Assembly: GCF_001945445.1 (NCBI RefSeq)
Contig: NZ_MSXW01000022.1
Coordinates: forward strand, 186,001-250,000
Length of the DNA stretch: 64,000 nt
DNA from: Pseudomonas sp. PA27(2017)
Lineage (GTDB): Bacteria; Pseudomonadota; Gammaproteobacteria; Pseudomonadales; Pseudomonadaceae
Direction: 5' to 3'
Shown: positions 49,691-57,204 of the stretch, piece after piece
Layout of the letters: every line of letters starts with the position of its first letter
How positions within the stretch are numbered: position 1 is the first letter of the stretch
The notes under the pieces: model-generated
Database searches by the model: none
Told to the model about the DNA's origin: nothing
The model's input: only the letters and a program-made list of their open reading frames with translations
Position numbers and translations under genes: made by a program

Positions 49691-49835
49691 ATCCACAGAA
49701 GCTGTGGATAACTTTGTGGGTATGGTGGGCGAAATATCCCCTAACACTGATGGAATGGGCCTCCCGCTTAAACTGCTCATTTTTTCACCACATCAAAAAA
49801 GTCTATATTTTTCATAAACTTATATTTATGCCTAC
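49691..49835. other. DnaA-box palindrome and AT-rich tract in a 525-base divergent gap
   Basis: ATCCACAG-AAG-CTGTGGAT (49691-49709) is a perfect palindrome, and TGTGGATAA (49703-49711) is the exact complement of the E. coli DnaA box TTATCCACA. About 70 bases on lies an AT-rich stretch (49778-49835), far below the regional GC. The gap 49596-50120 must also hold the Sel1 and ydbH promoters. I see no gene in it. It may be a DnaA-titration or regulatory site; it is not the main oriC, since dnaA/dnaN/rpmH are absent. Confidence 0.45.
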
Positions 49836-50120
49836 GCTATTGCTCGGCTTTTGACAAGTGGCAATATGCGGCTTGACAAGCTGCCTCGCGATTGTGCACA
49901 AGTTCGCCGGCGAGGCCTCTGAAATGCCCTTTTGCAGGGCGAAATCAGCCTTGACATCTCGGCACGCCACGACGGACGGGGCATGCAGCCCATGCACCAA
50001 TGATGCTCCTGTCACGCGCACGCCATAAAAGTATGAAGCACCAATCAGGCGCGTCCGGTTTGGCAGGCCACACCCGTTCGGGTTACCGTCGCCGATTCAT
50101 CGGTTCTTGGATCCTCGCCC

Positions 50121-52721
50121 ATGCTCAGCCGCCGCATCTGGCTGCGACTGTCCGTCACACTCGTCCTGCTGCTGATGCTGGTGGCCGCCGTTTATCTGGG
50201 CAGTCGCCATTTACTTCAGCGCAGCGGCATCGAAACCCTCGACTGGCACGGTGTTTCGCTTTCGGACCGGGGCCTGCGCATCGACAGTCTCGCGCTGCTC
50301 CAGCGCGGCAGCGCCGGCACGCTCGAATTGCACGGCAATGATCTGCACCTGGCCTGGCGTGACTTCGGCTTCAGCCTGCCGGTGTGGCGGCACATTACGA
50401 TTGACCGCCTGTCGCTAAGCTGGCGACCGGTCGAAGAAAATGCCCCAGACGCCGCGCCGCCGCCCGACCTCGACCTGCATCGCCTGGCCGCACCGCTGGC
50501 CCTGCTGCCACGCAGTCTGTCGATCACTCACCTCCAGGCCGCCCTGCCCTGCGCTCGCGGGCAATGCATCGCCAGTGGCGGCCTGGACCTGCAGCGCGGT
50601 GACGATGAACGTATCGCCCTGCAGGTAAACTTTGCCCAACAAGAGCAGATCGTGAGCGCCGCGCTCGTTCTAGAACCCAGTACTGACGCGCTCGATCTGC
50701 AGATAACCCTGGCGGTGGATCGACAGCCCCAGGCGACTCTGACCAGCCACCTGCAGGAGCGCGGTGACGGCCTGAGCTGGACCGGCCAGCTCGACGCCAC
50801 CGCGCTTACCCAGGCCGTCACGCTGCAGAACCTGCTGAGCACCTGGGCACTGCCCGCCAACAAGCAATGGCCGGCGGCACCGGGCGAGGCCAGCCTCGCC
50901 GCTACCTGGCAGCTCGACCTGCCTCGCCGCCAGCCGGATGTGAACAACCTGCTGGCGGCGAGCGGCCAATTCGATGTGCACGGCAACCTGCCGCAGCCGT
51001 GGCCGCTGCCCGGCGTCGGCCTGCTACAGGGACAGCTGGCCCTGGCGGCTCATAATCAAGGCTCACAGTGGATTGCCAGGCGCGTCGAGGCCGATCTGCA
51101 GCTCAGCGAACCGAATCCCGGCTGGCTGGCGGCGCTGCCGCCGGAGCTGCGCAGCGAATCCCTGCACCTGCAGGTGCAGGCGGATACACCACTGGCCGAC
51201 TTGCGCCCGGAATTGGCCGAGCGCAGCCTGCCCTTGAAATTGACCGCTGCGCTACACGGCACCACTCGCCTGGATTTGCAGGGCCGCCTGGCCGTCGCCA
51301 GCTCGGCGCCCTGGGCGGTGCAGTTTGCCGATACGCGCCTGACCACCCGCACCGCCAGAGCGAACCAGGCCGGCTGGCAAGCCACCGAGTTGAGCAGCGC
51401 GCTGAACCTGGCAGGCTACGCCGACGACGGCGCAATCGAACTGACCCTTGGGCGGGGTTCGCAGCTGCAGGCTGCCAGCCTGAAAGGCGCCGTGCTGAGC
51501 GCGCAGAAACTGCAGGCCGGGGTAGGTGGCAGCACCTTGAAGCTGGCGCTGCAGGAGGGCGCCCTGCAAGGCTGGCAATTCAAGGGCCCGCTGAACCTGA
51601 GCACCACGCGCCTGCTGCAAACCAACCTCAAACCCCAGGGCTGGCGCTTGCAAGGCCAGTTGGCCGCCGTCGATGGAGCCGGCACCCTGCAGGGCAAACT
51701 GAACAACGACAGCGAACTGCAACTCGACCTCACTGCCGGTCTCGACGCGAAACAGAACCTGCAACTCAAGGCCACCCTTGGCGAGTTGTTCCTGCGCTCC
51801 GGCAACCCGCTGGCTAAGACCCTGGTGCAATGGCCCGAACTGCTCGACCTTAACAACGGTCGCCTGAATGCCGATGCGAATCTGGACCTGGCCGCCGGCA
51901 GCAGCGCGCCGAGCCTCGACTTGAGCCTGACCGGCAAGGGCCTGGGCGGCATCTACGACCGCTCCGAACTCAGTGGCCTGGATACGCGCCTGCAATTCAA
52001 GCTGGCGCGCCAGCGCTTCGAGCTCTACATCCCACAAGTGAAACTGCAACAGGCCAACCCCGGCCTGCCCATCGGCCCCGGCGAAGCCCGAGTGCGTTAC
52101 AGCGCGCCGCTGGCCGCTGCCGCCAAAGGCCGGCTGGAAGTGAACCTGGCACGCACCACGCTGATGGGTGGCCAGGTCACCCTGACGCCGGGGCAGTGGA
52201 ATCTGGATGCTGGCAATCTGTTGTTTCGCATTCAGCTTCGCGGCCTGGAACTCCAGCAGCTGTTCGCCCTCTACCCCGCTGAAGGCCTGGCAGGCTGCGG
52301 CACCCTGGACGGCGACCTGCCAATGCGCCTGGGCCCGAAGGGTATAGAGATAGACGACGGCCACGTCGCCGCCCGCCAGCCCGGTGGCTACCTGCAGTTC
52401 AGCTCGGAAAGGATCAAGGCCCTGGGCCGCAGCAACCCGGCAATGCAACTGGTGACGCAATCGCTGGAGGACTTCCGGTTCACCACCATGAACAGCGCGG
52501 TCGACTATGATCAGCACGGCACGCTGAACCTGGGGATGCGCCTGGAAGGCCAGAACCCGGCCATCGAGAACGGCCGGCCGATTCACTTCAACATCAACCT
52601 GGAGGAAGACATCCCCACCCTGCTCGCCAGCCTGCAGCTGACCGACCGGGTCAACGACATCATCACACGGCGCGTGCAGCAGCGAATGCTGCAGCGCAAT
52701 ACCGCCCCCAAGGAGCCTTGA
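50121..52721 (+). CDS. ydbH: YdbH-family AsmA-like intermembrane lipid transport protein
   Basis: 866 residues. It has one N-terminal membrane helix (about 8-28, LRLSVTLVLLLMLVAAVYLG) and a long periplasmic beta-rich repeat region forming the lipid-carrying groove (AsmA/TamB-like). The C-terminal YdbH domain (GCGTLDGDLPMRLGPKGIEIDDGHVAAR, in parts) comes before a polar end. With TamB and YhdP, YdbH moves phospholipids from the inner to the outer membrane in E. coli. The next two genes are its known companions ynbE and ydbL at 14- and 10-base gaps. Confidence 0.92.
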   Translation: MLSRRIWLRLSVTLVLLLMLVAAVYLGSRHLLQRSGIETLDWHGVSLSDRGLRIDSLALLQRGSAGTLELHGNDLHLAWRDFGFSLPVWRHITIDRLSLSWRPVEENAPDAAPPPDLDLHRLAAPLALLPRSLSITHLQAALPCARGQCIASGGLDLQRGDDERIALQVNFAQQEQIVSAALVLEPSTDALDLQITLAVDRQPQATLTSHLQERGDGLSWTGQLDATALTQAVTLQNLLSTWALPANKQWPAAPGEASLAATWQLDLPRRQPDVNNLLAASGQFDVHGNLPQPWPLPGVGLLQGQLALAAHNQGSQWIARRVEADLQLSEPNPGWLAALPPELRSESLHLQVQADTPLADLRPELAERSLPLKLTAALHGTTRLDLQGRLAVASSAPWAVQFADTRLTTRTARANQAGWQATELSSALNLAGYADDGAIELTLGRGSQLQAASLKGAVLSAQKLQAGVGGSTLKLALQEGALQGWQFKGPLNLSTTRLLQTNLKPQGWRLQGQLAAVDGAGTLQGKLNNDSELQLDLTAGLDAKQNLQLKATLGELFLRSGNPLAKTLVQWPELLDLNNGRLNADANLDLAAGSSAPSLDLSLTGKGLGGIYDRSELSGLDTRLQFKLARQRFELYIPQVKLQQANPGLPIGPGEARVRYSAPLAAAAKGRLEVNLARTTLMGGQVTLTPGQWNLDAGNLLFRIQLRGLELQQLFALYPAEGLAGCGTLDGDLPMRLGPKGIEIDDGHVAARQPGGYLQFSSERIKALGRSNPAMQLVTQSLEDFRFTTMNSAVDYDQHGTLNLGMRLEGQNPAIENGRPIHFNINLEEDIPTLLASLQLTDRVNDIITRRVQQRMLQRNTAPKEP

Positions 52722-52735
52722 CGAGGAGAAGCGCC

Positions 52736-52927
52736 ATGCGCTTGCGTAGTTGCATCACCGCCCTGCTGCTGGGGCTGCTGACCACAGCCTGTACCCCGAC
52801 GGTACAACTGGCGATGCCCAACGAGCCGATCAACATCAACCTGAATGTGAAGATCGAGCACGAGATCTATATCAAGGTGGATAAGGCGCTGGACAGCATG
52901 TTCAGTGAATCCAGCGGACTGTTCTGA
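52736..52927 (+). CDS. ynbE: YnbE-family outer-membrane lipoprotein
   Basis: 63 residues from the ATG at 52736 (GAGGAG site). It has a short lipoprotein signal with lipobox LTTAC (Cys near residue 19) and a conserved mature part of about 44 residues (PNEPININLNVKIEHEIYIKVD, in parts). In E. coli YnbE is the outer-membrane partner that oligomerises on the YdbH C-terminus to complete the lipid bridge. Adjacent to ydbH and ydbL, as in enterics. Confidence 0.92.
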   Translation: MRLRSCITALLLGLLTTACTPTVQLAMPNEPININLNVKIEHEIYIKVDKALDSMFSESSGLF

Positions 52928-52937
52928 GGAGCCACGC

Positions 52938-53282
52938 ATGAACCTGATCAAACCCTTCGCCGGCCTGTTGCTGCTGCTCAGCCTGAGCCTGCCGGCCCAC
53001 GCCCTCAGCCTCAACGAGGCGATGTCCGCCCTGGGTGATGCCAAGGCCAGCGGACAGCTCGGTGAAATGCCCAACGGCTACCTCGGCGTGGTCAAGGCCG
53101 GTGGCCAGGCCGACGAGATCGCCAGGCAGATCAACGCCGCACGCCGCGCCGAGTACCAGAAGCTCGCTCAGCAGAACGGCATCCAGCTCAGCGACGTGGA
53201 GACCATCGCAGGCCAGAAGGCCATCGACAGAACCCCCGCTGGCCAATACATCCAGCAACAGGGCCAGTGGCGCCGCAAGTGA
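52938..53282 (+). CDS. ydbL: YdbL-family periplasmic protein (DUF1318)
   Basis: 114 residues from the ATG at 52938 (GAGGAG site). The signal peptide is residues 1-22 (LLLLLSLSLPAHA). The mature DUF1318 domain has GEMPNGYLGVV near 41-51 and INAARRAEYQKLAQQNGI near 65-82. YdbL is proposed to stop uncontrolled YnbE multimers. Third gene of the lipid-transport operon, closed by the terminator at 53291-53318. Confidence 0.92.
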   Translation: MNLIKPFAGLLLLLSLSLPAHALSLNEAMSALGDAKASGQLGEMPNGYLGVVKAGGQADEIARQINAARRAEYQKLAQQNGIQLSDVETIAGQKAIDRTPAGQYIQQQGQWRRK

Positions 53283-53290
53283 CGCCGCAG

Positions 53291-53318
53291 AGCGCTCGCC
53301 GCACGGTGCGAGCGCTTT
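53291..53318 (+). terminator. Terminator of the ydbH-ynbE-ydbL operon
   Basis: Perfect 9-bp stem AGCGCTCGC / GCGAGCGCT with an 8-base loop, followed by TTTCTC, nine bases past the ydbL stop. Confidence 0.75.
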
Positions 53319-53433
53319 CTCAATTTCGATAAAAAAATCCCGCAGCCCTCGTCAGCTCTGGCCTGGCGCGGAACTCGGTTACCGGCGCCCAGTCTCACCT
53401 CCAGCTATCGCCACCGATCAGAGGACGACCGAG

Positions 53434-53667
53434 ATGAGCCTTGTCGACTGCCCCGAATGCCAACACCGCATCTCCGATAGGGCTTATGCCTGCCCGCAGT
53501 GCGGCAACCCGATGAAAGCGCAGCCCGGTACTCGCTGGCTCACCGAGAAGAACGTCGGTCAGGTGGCCGGCGCGACCACCGCCTGGCTCACGGCCCCCTG
53601 GATCGCCCGCCTAGTGTTTGGCGTAGTGGCGATGATCTGCATCACCGTGATCATCGTCGCCAGTTGA
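53434..53667 (+). CDS. Small zinc-ribbon membrane protein
   Basis: 77 residues from the ATG at 53434; a longer upstream frame is the shadow of ydbL. A zinc ribbon with CPECQHRISDRAYACPQCG (two CxxC knuckles, residues 6-24) is followed by one membrane helix (about 57-76, IARLVFGVVAMICITVIIVA). It may be a membrane-tethered zinc-ribbon adaptor, but no partner is known. It lies between the ydb operon terminator and the convergent MocR gene. Confidence 0.75.
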   Translation: MSLVDCPECQHRISDRAYACPQCGNPMKAQPGTRWLTEKNVGQVAGATTAWLTAPWIARLVFGVVAMICITVIIVAS

Positions 53668-53674
53668 GCAGCGT

Positions 53675-55180
53675 TCAGGGGCGGCGAAGCAGCCGCGCCA
53701 CATCCCTGGCGGCCACATCGATGGCCGCTTCGTCGTAGGCCGCGAAGCCCATCACCAGCCCTGGCGCCTGGGGCTGCACGCAATAGCGCTGCAGGGGCAT
53801 CACGTCGATGCCCGCCTCGGCCAGGCGCGCCTGGGCATCACCCTCCTCCATGCCGTGAAGCCGGCAGACCACATCCAGGCCGGCGCGAATCGGCGGTACT
53901 TCGAGCAACCCTTGCCAATGCTGCTCGGCGGCCGCCGAGAGCGCCTCGGCCCGGGCGGCGTAAAGCTTGCGCATGCGTCGCAGGTGGCGATCGAAGTGGC
54001 CCTGATCGATGAAGTCCGCCAGTACCGCCTGGGCCATGCTGTTGGCATGCCGCGCGGTCAACGACACCATTCGCGTGAAGCCTTCCACCAGCTGCGGCGG
54101 CAGCACCACGTAGGCCATGCGCAGGGACGGAAACAGCAGCTTGCTGAAGGTGCCGGCGAGAATCACCGACGCATCGGCCCCGGCCATGCTGCGCAGCGCC
54201 GGGATGGGCTTGGCGACGAAACGGTACTCGCTGTCGTAGTCGTCCTCGAAGATGTAGCTGCCCTGCTCGCTGGCCCAGCGTAGCAGCGCCAGGCGCCTCG
54301 CTGGCGACAGCTCGCCGCCCAGCGGTGCCTGGTGCGAGGGCGTTACGTAGGCCAACCGCGCATCCGGCGCCAGCCCCAGGGCCGTGTCGACCTGCAGGCC
54401 TTCTCGGTCGACCGGCACATCGACCACCGCCACGCCGCTGGCCTTCATCAGTTGCCGGGCGCCGGGGTAGCCGGGGTCTTCCATCCATACACGTTCACCT
54501 GGTGCCACCAGCAGGCGCAAAGTCAGGTCCATTGCCTGCTGCACGCTGCCGAGGATCACGATGCGTTCGGCACCGACCTGCACGCCCCGGGCAATCGCCA
54601 GGTACTGGGCGATGGCAGTGCGCAAAGCAGGCAGGCCGGCGGGGTCGGCATCGAGCATGTCCAGCAGGCGCGAGGAGCGCAGATGAGCAGCGTGCAGTTT
54701 GCGCCACAGGTCGATAGGGAATGCCAGCACGTCCCCCCGGTGCGGGAAGAACGGCCGCAAGCCGCGCTGGGTAGCGCCACTCATGAACACCGGCGTTTCC
54801 GCCTGCAAGCGCTGCGACCACGCCGTATCCGGCGCGGCCCGCGGCTGTTCGACGGGCGCCTGGGCCGGGCGCCCGGCAGCGCCGGCGTTGAGCGTGGCAT
54901 CCGGCAGCACCGTGCATACCCGCGTGCCATAGCCGCTCCCGGTATCCAGATAACCTTCGGACTGCAGTTGCTGATAGGCCGCCTGCACGGTACCGCGGGC
55001 CATGCCGTAGTGCTCGGCCAGGGCGCGGGTGCTGGGCACTTGACTACCCGACGGCAGGCGACTGCTGAGAATCGCCTCGCGCAACGCGCCATACAGCCAG
55101 CCCTGCAGGCTCTCACCAGGCTGCGGTGCACCAAGTGGCAGCGAAACAACCAGGGGGCCCGCTTTTCTGTTCGCCATCAT
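53675..55180 (-). CDS. MocR-family regulator (GntR HTH fused to aminotransferase-like domain)
   Basis: 501 residues. The N-terminal GntR winged HTH (about 20-90) has LREAILSSRLPSGSQVPSTRALAEHYGMARGTVQAAYQQL in parts. The C-terminal fold-type I aminotransferase-like domain (about 130-495) has FEDDYDSEYRF near 310 and ILAGTFSKLLFPSLRMAYVVLP, with the PLP lysine in GTFSKLL near 343. Such regulators bind PLP with an amine ligand and control pyridoxal, GABA or taurine genes. The target here is unknown; possible direct-repeat operators lie at 55190-55221. Confidence 0.92.
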   Translation of the reverse strand: MMANRKAGPLVVSLPLGAPQPGESLQGWLYGALREAILSSRLPSGSQVPSTRALAEHYGMARGTVQAAYQQLQSEGYLDTGSGYGTRVCTVLPDATLNAGAAGRPAQAPVEQPRAAPDTAWSQRLQAETPVFMSGATQRGLRPFFPHRGDVLAFPIDLWRKLHAAHLRSSRLLDMLDADPAGLPALRTAIAQYLAIARGVQVGAERIVILGSVQQAMDLTLRLLVAPGERVWMEDPGYPGARQLMKASGVAVVDVPVDREGLQVDTALGLAPDARLAYVTPSHQAPLGGELSPARRLALLRWASEQGSYIFEDDYDSEYRFVAKPIPALRSMAGADASVILAGTFSKLLFPSLRMAYVVLPPQLVEGFTRMVSLTARHANSMAQAVLADFIDQGHFDRHLRRMRKLYAARAEALSAAAEQHWQGLLEVPPIRAGLDVVCRLHGMEEGDAQARLAEAGIDVMPLQRYCVQPQAPGLVMGFAAYDEAAIDVAARDVARLLRRP

Positions 55181-55189
55181 CGTCTCGCT

Positions 55190-55221
55190 TGGACCAATCA
55201 GTTGACGTTTTATGGATCATT
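55190..55221. promoter_or_regulatory. Possible MocR direct-repeat operator
   Basis: TGGACCAAT (55190-55198) and TGGATCATT (55213-55221) form a direct repeat with 7 of 9 matches, 23 bases apart, just upstream of the MocR start. A perfect dyad GGATCA-N6-TGATCC (55214-55231) overlaps the second copy. MocR proteins bind direct repeats about two helical turns apart, so autoregulation is plausible. Confidence 0.4.
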
Positions 55222-55361
55222 ACGCTGATCCGATTCAAGCAGTAATCGCTCCATCAGCCCGCCTGGCCTAACGACCGGCCCGAGATCGGTTGGGCCGGAG
55301 CGAGCCGCTCGGCACCAGCCCAGGGAATCGAGCACCACTCTCTTGCAGCAATCGACGCATC

Positions 55362-55395
55362 TTGCTCTAATTTGCGACTAATTCTTATCTGCATT
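55362..55395 (+). promoter_or_regulatory. Possible Fur-regulated promoter of the fecI gene
   Basis: TTGCTC (55362-55367), 17 bases, TTATCT (55385-55390) form a fair sigma-70 promoter. The overlapping CTAATTCTTATCTGCATT is similar to the right half of Pseudomonas Fur boxes. Iron-repressed fecI genes are the family norm. Confidence 0.4.
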
Positions 55396-55429
55396 GAGGC
55401 GCGCAAACGCCTTCGGGTCCGTGCTCTCG

Positions 55430-55954
55430 ATGACGCCTTCCGATAACTCCGCCCTGCACCAGCTGTACGCCAGCCATCGCGGTTGGCTGCAGCAGTTCCT
55501 GCGCCGTCGCCTGGGTGACAGCGCTGATGCCGCTGACCTGGTGCAAGACACCTTCGTGCGCCTGCTGCTGCGCCCGCGTCGCTTCGACAGCCACAGCGGC
55601 GAACGCTCGTACCTGGCGACCATCGCCCGTGGCCTGAGCATCGATCATTGGCGCCGCAAACAGCTGGAACAGGCCTGGTTGAGCACGCTGGCCAGCCGCC
55701 CAGAAGCGCGACAGCCGTCGCCGGAGCAGGCCGCGCTGATCATCGAAACCTTGCACGAAGTGGACGCCATGCTGCTGCGCCTGCCCGCGCGGGTGCGCCA
55801 GGCGTTTCTGCTCGCCCAGCTCGACGGCCTGCCCTATCGCGAGATCGCCGCGCAGCTCGGCGTGTCCGAGCGCATGGTCAAGAAATACCTGGCCCAGGCG
55901 CTGCTGCACTGCGCCCTGCTCGAAGCCGAACTCGACGGGTTGCTGGTCGAATGA
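55430..55954 (+). CDS. ECF sigma factor, FecI/iron-starvation type
   Basis: 174 residues from the ATG at 55430; upstream GTG and TTG alternatives exist and no start has a strong ribosome-binding site. Region 2 (LYASHRGWLQQFLRRRLGDSADAADLVQDTFVRLL, in parts, about 10-45) and region 4 (LDGLPYREIAAQLGVSERMVKKYLAQAL, about 135-162) are clear. It should transcribe the TonB receptor downstream when the cognate siderophore binds. Coupled to the anti-sigma gene by an ATGA overlap. Confidence 0.9.
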   Translation: MTPSDNSALHQLYASHRGWLQQFLRRRLGDSADAADLVQDTFVRLLLRPRRFDSHSGERSYLATIARGLSIDHWRRKQLEQAWLSTLASRPEARQPSPEQAALIIETLHEVDAMLLRLPARVRQAFLLAQLDGLPYREIAAQLGVSERMVKKYLAQALLHCALLEAELDGLLVE

Positions 55955-56940
55955 TCAGCCCGCGCGCCCACACCCTCAGCCACGCCAGCCTGCAGCAGGC
56001 CGCCGACTGGTACGTGCGCCTGCACGACGAACAGGCCGATGGCCAGGTGCGCCAGCAATGGCAGCGGTGGCTGGAGCAACACGGCGAACACCGCGACGCC
56101 TGGCACTATGTCGAGCGCGTCAGCCAGCGTTTCGGCCAGTTGCAGCAACAGGACGACGGGCAGGCGCTGCGCCGTGCCCTGGCCCAGCCGGGTCGCTCCG
56201 GCCTGACCCGGCGCGAGGGTTTGAAGAGCCTGTTGATCGTCGGCGCCGGCAGCCTGGTGGCGTGGAGCGCCTGGCGCCACACGGCCCTGCCGCGCCTGGT
56301 GGCCGGCTGGAGCGCCGACTTCGCCACCGGTATCGGCGAGGTGCGCGAAGCACGCTTGGCCGACGGCACCCGCCTGTGGCTCAACGCTGGCAGCGCGCTG
56401 GATGCCGACTTCGACGGCGCCGTTCGCCTGCTGCACTTGCGCGTTGGCGAAGTGTTGATCGACACCGCCCGCGACTCCCGCCCCTTCTTCATTGCCAGCC
56501 GGCACGGCCGCATGCAGGCGTTGGGCACGCGCTTCAGCGTGCGCGAGAGCGATACGCAAACCTGGCTGACGGTGTTCGACGGCACGGTGGAAATCCGCAC
56601 CGCAGGCAACCAGCAAACCCTGCGCATCCCCGCCGGTCAGCAAGTCACCTTCGACGCCTCGCAGATTGGCGCCGTGCAAGCCGCAACCGGCGCCCGCGAA
56701 TCATGGACACGCCATGTACTGGCCGCCGAAGGCATGCCGCTGGGCCAGTTGCTCGACGAGCTGGGGCAATTTCGCCGCGGCCACCTGGGCTGCAACCCGG
56801 CGGTCGCCAACCTGCCGGTGATGGGCTATTTCCCGCTCGACGACAGCGAGCAAAGCCTGCGCCTGCTGCAGGCCGCCCTGCCGATTCGGGTGCAGCGGCT
56901 GACCGACTGGTGGGTAAGCGTCGAGCCGAGCGGGGCCTGA
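55951..56940 (+). CDS. FecR-family anti-sigma/signal transducer
   Basis: 329 residues from the ATG at 55951, overlapping the sigma gene stop. The N-terminal cytoplasmic DUF4880 sigma-binding region (about 14-55) is followed by one membrane helix near 92-108 (KSLLIVGAGSLVAWSAW) and a periplasmic FecR domain (about 115-210, GEVREARLADGTRLWLNAGSAL; GTRFSVRESDTQTWLTVFDGTVEI, in parts). The C-terminal part resembles the STN fold that touches the receptor. It relays ferric-siderophore binding to the sigma factor. Confidence 0.92.
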   Translation: MISPRAHTLSHASLQQAADWYVRLHDEQADGQVRQQWQRWLEQHGEHRDAWHYVERVSQRFGQLQQQDDGQALRRALAQPGRSGLTRREGLKSLLIVGAGSLVAWSAWRHTALPRLVAGWSADFATGIGEVREARLADGTRLWLNAGSALDADFDGAVRLLHLRVGEVLIDTARDSRPFFIASRHGRMQALGTRFSVRESDTQTWLTVFDGTVEIRTAGNQQTLRIPAGQQVTFDASQIGAVQAATGARESWTRHVLAAEGMPLGQLLDELGQFRRGHLGCNPAVANLPVMGYFPLDDSEQSLRLLQAALPIRVQRLTDWWVSVEPSGA

Positions 56941-57000
56941 TCGAAATTAATTCATCGGCGCGGTTCCCTTTTGCAGATCTGGCTCGGTAATCCCTGAGAA

Positions 57001-57158
57001 CCTGTTCAAAGTCTCGCGAGCTAGAGCAATGCAAGGCCTAAGCGGCCCCGCTAAAACAGGCGAGGACGCGGAGTTTACGAGCTGTAAATGAGCAGCCCGA
57101 CTGGGCTGGCAATCCAGCCTGTTTTTAACGCCGCAGTGCCGACGCGCAGCAGACTTTG
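57001..57158. repeat. Dispersed structured intergenic element, copy 2
   Basis: About 158 bases in the fecR-receptor gap, in reverse orientation to copy 1 at 31085-31294. Shared parts include CTCGCGAGCTA, GGCCTA..GCGGCCCC and the AACGCCGCAGTGCCGACGCGCAGCA end. Inner arms AAAACAGGC (57053-57061) and GCCTGTTTT (57117-57125) pair. Two internal hairpins (TTTAC-GAGCT-GTAAA; AGCCC-GACT-GGGCT) fill the loop. Confidence 0.75.
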
Positions 57159-57204
57159 GACCAGTTCTGAGAAGCCAACCGATCAGACCACCCCTGGGGC
57201 CACC

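Noticed and set aside
49691..49835. Chromosomal replication origin
   Set aside because: Only one exact DnaA box, and none of dnaA, dnaN, gyrB, rpmH or parAB is present.
51252..52586. 444-codon open frame opposite ydbH
   Set aside because: Antisense shadow; ydbH with its ynbE and ydbL partners explains the region.
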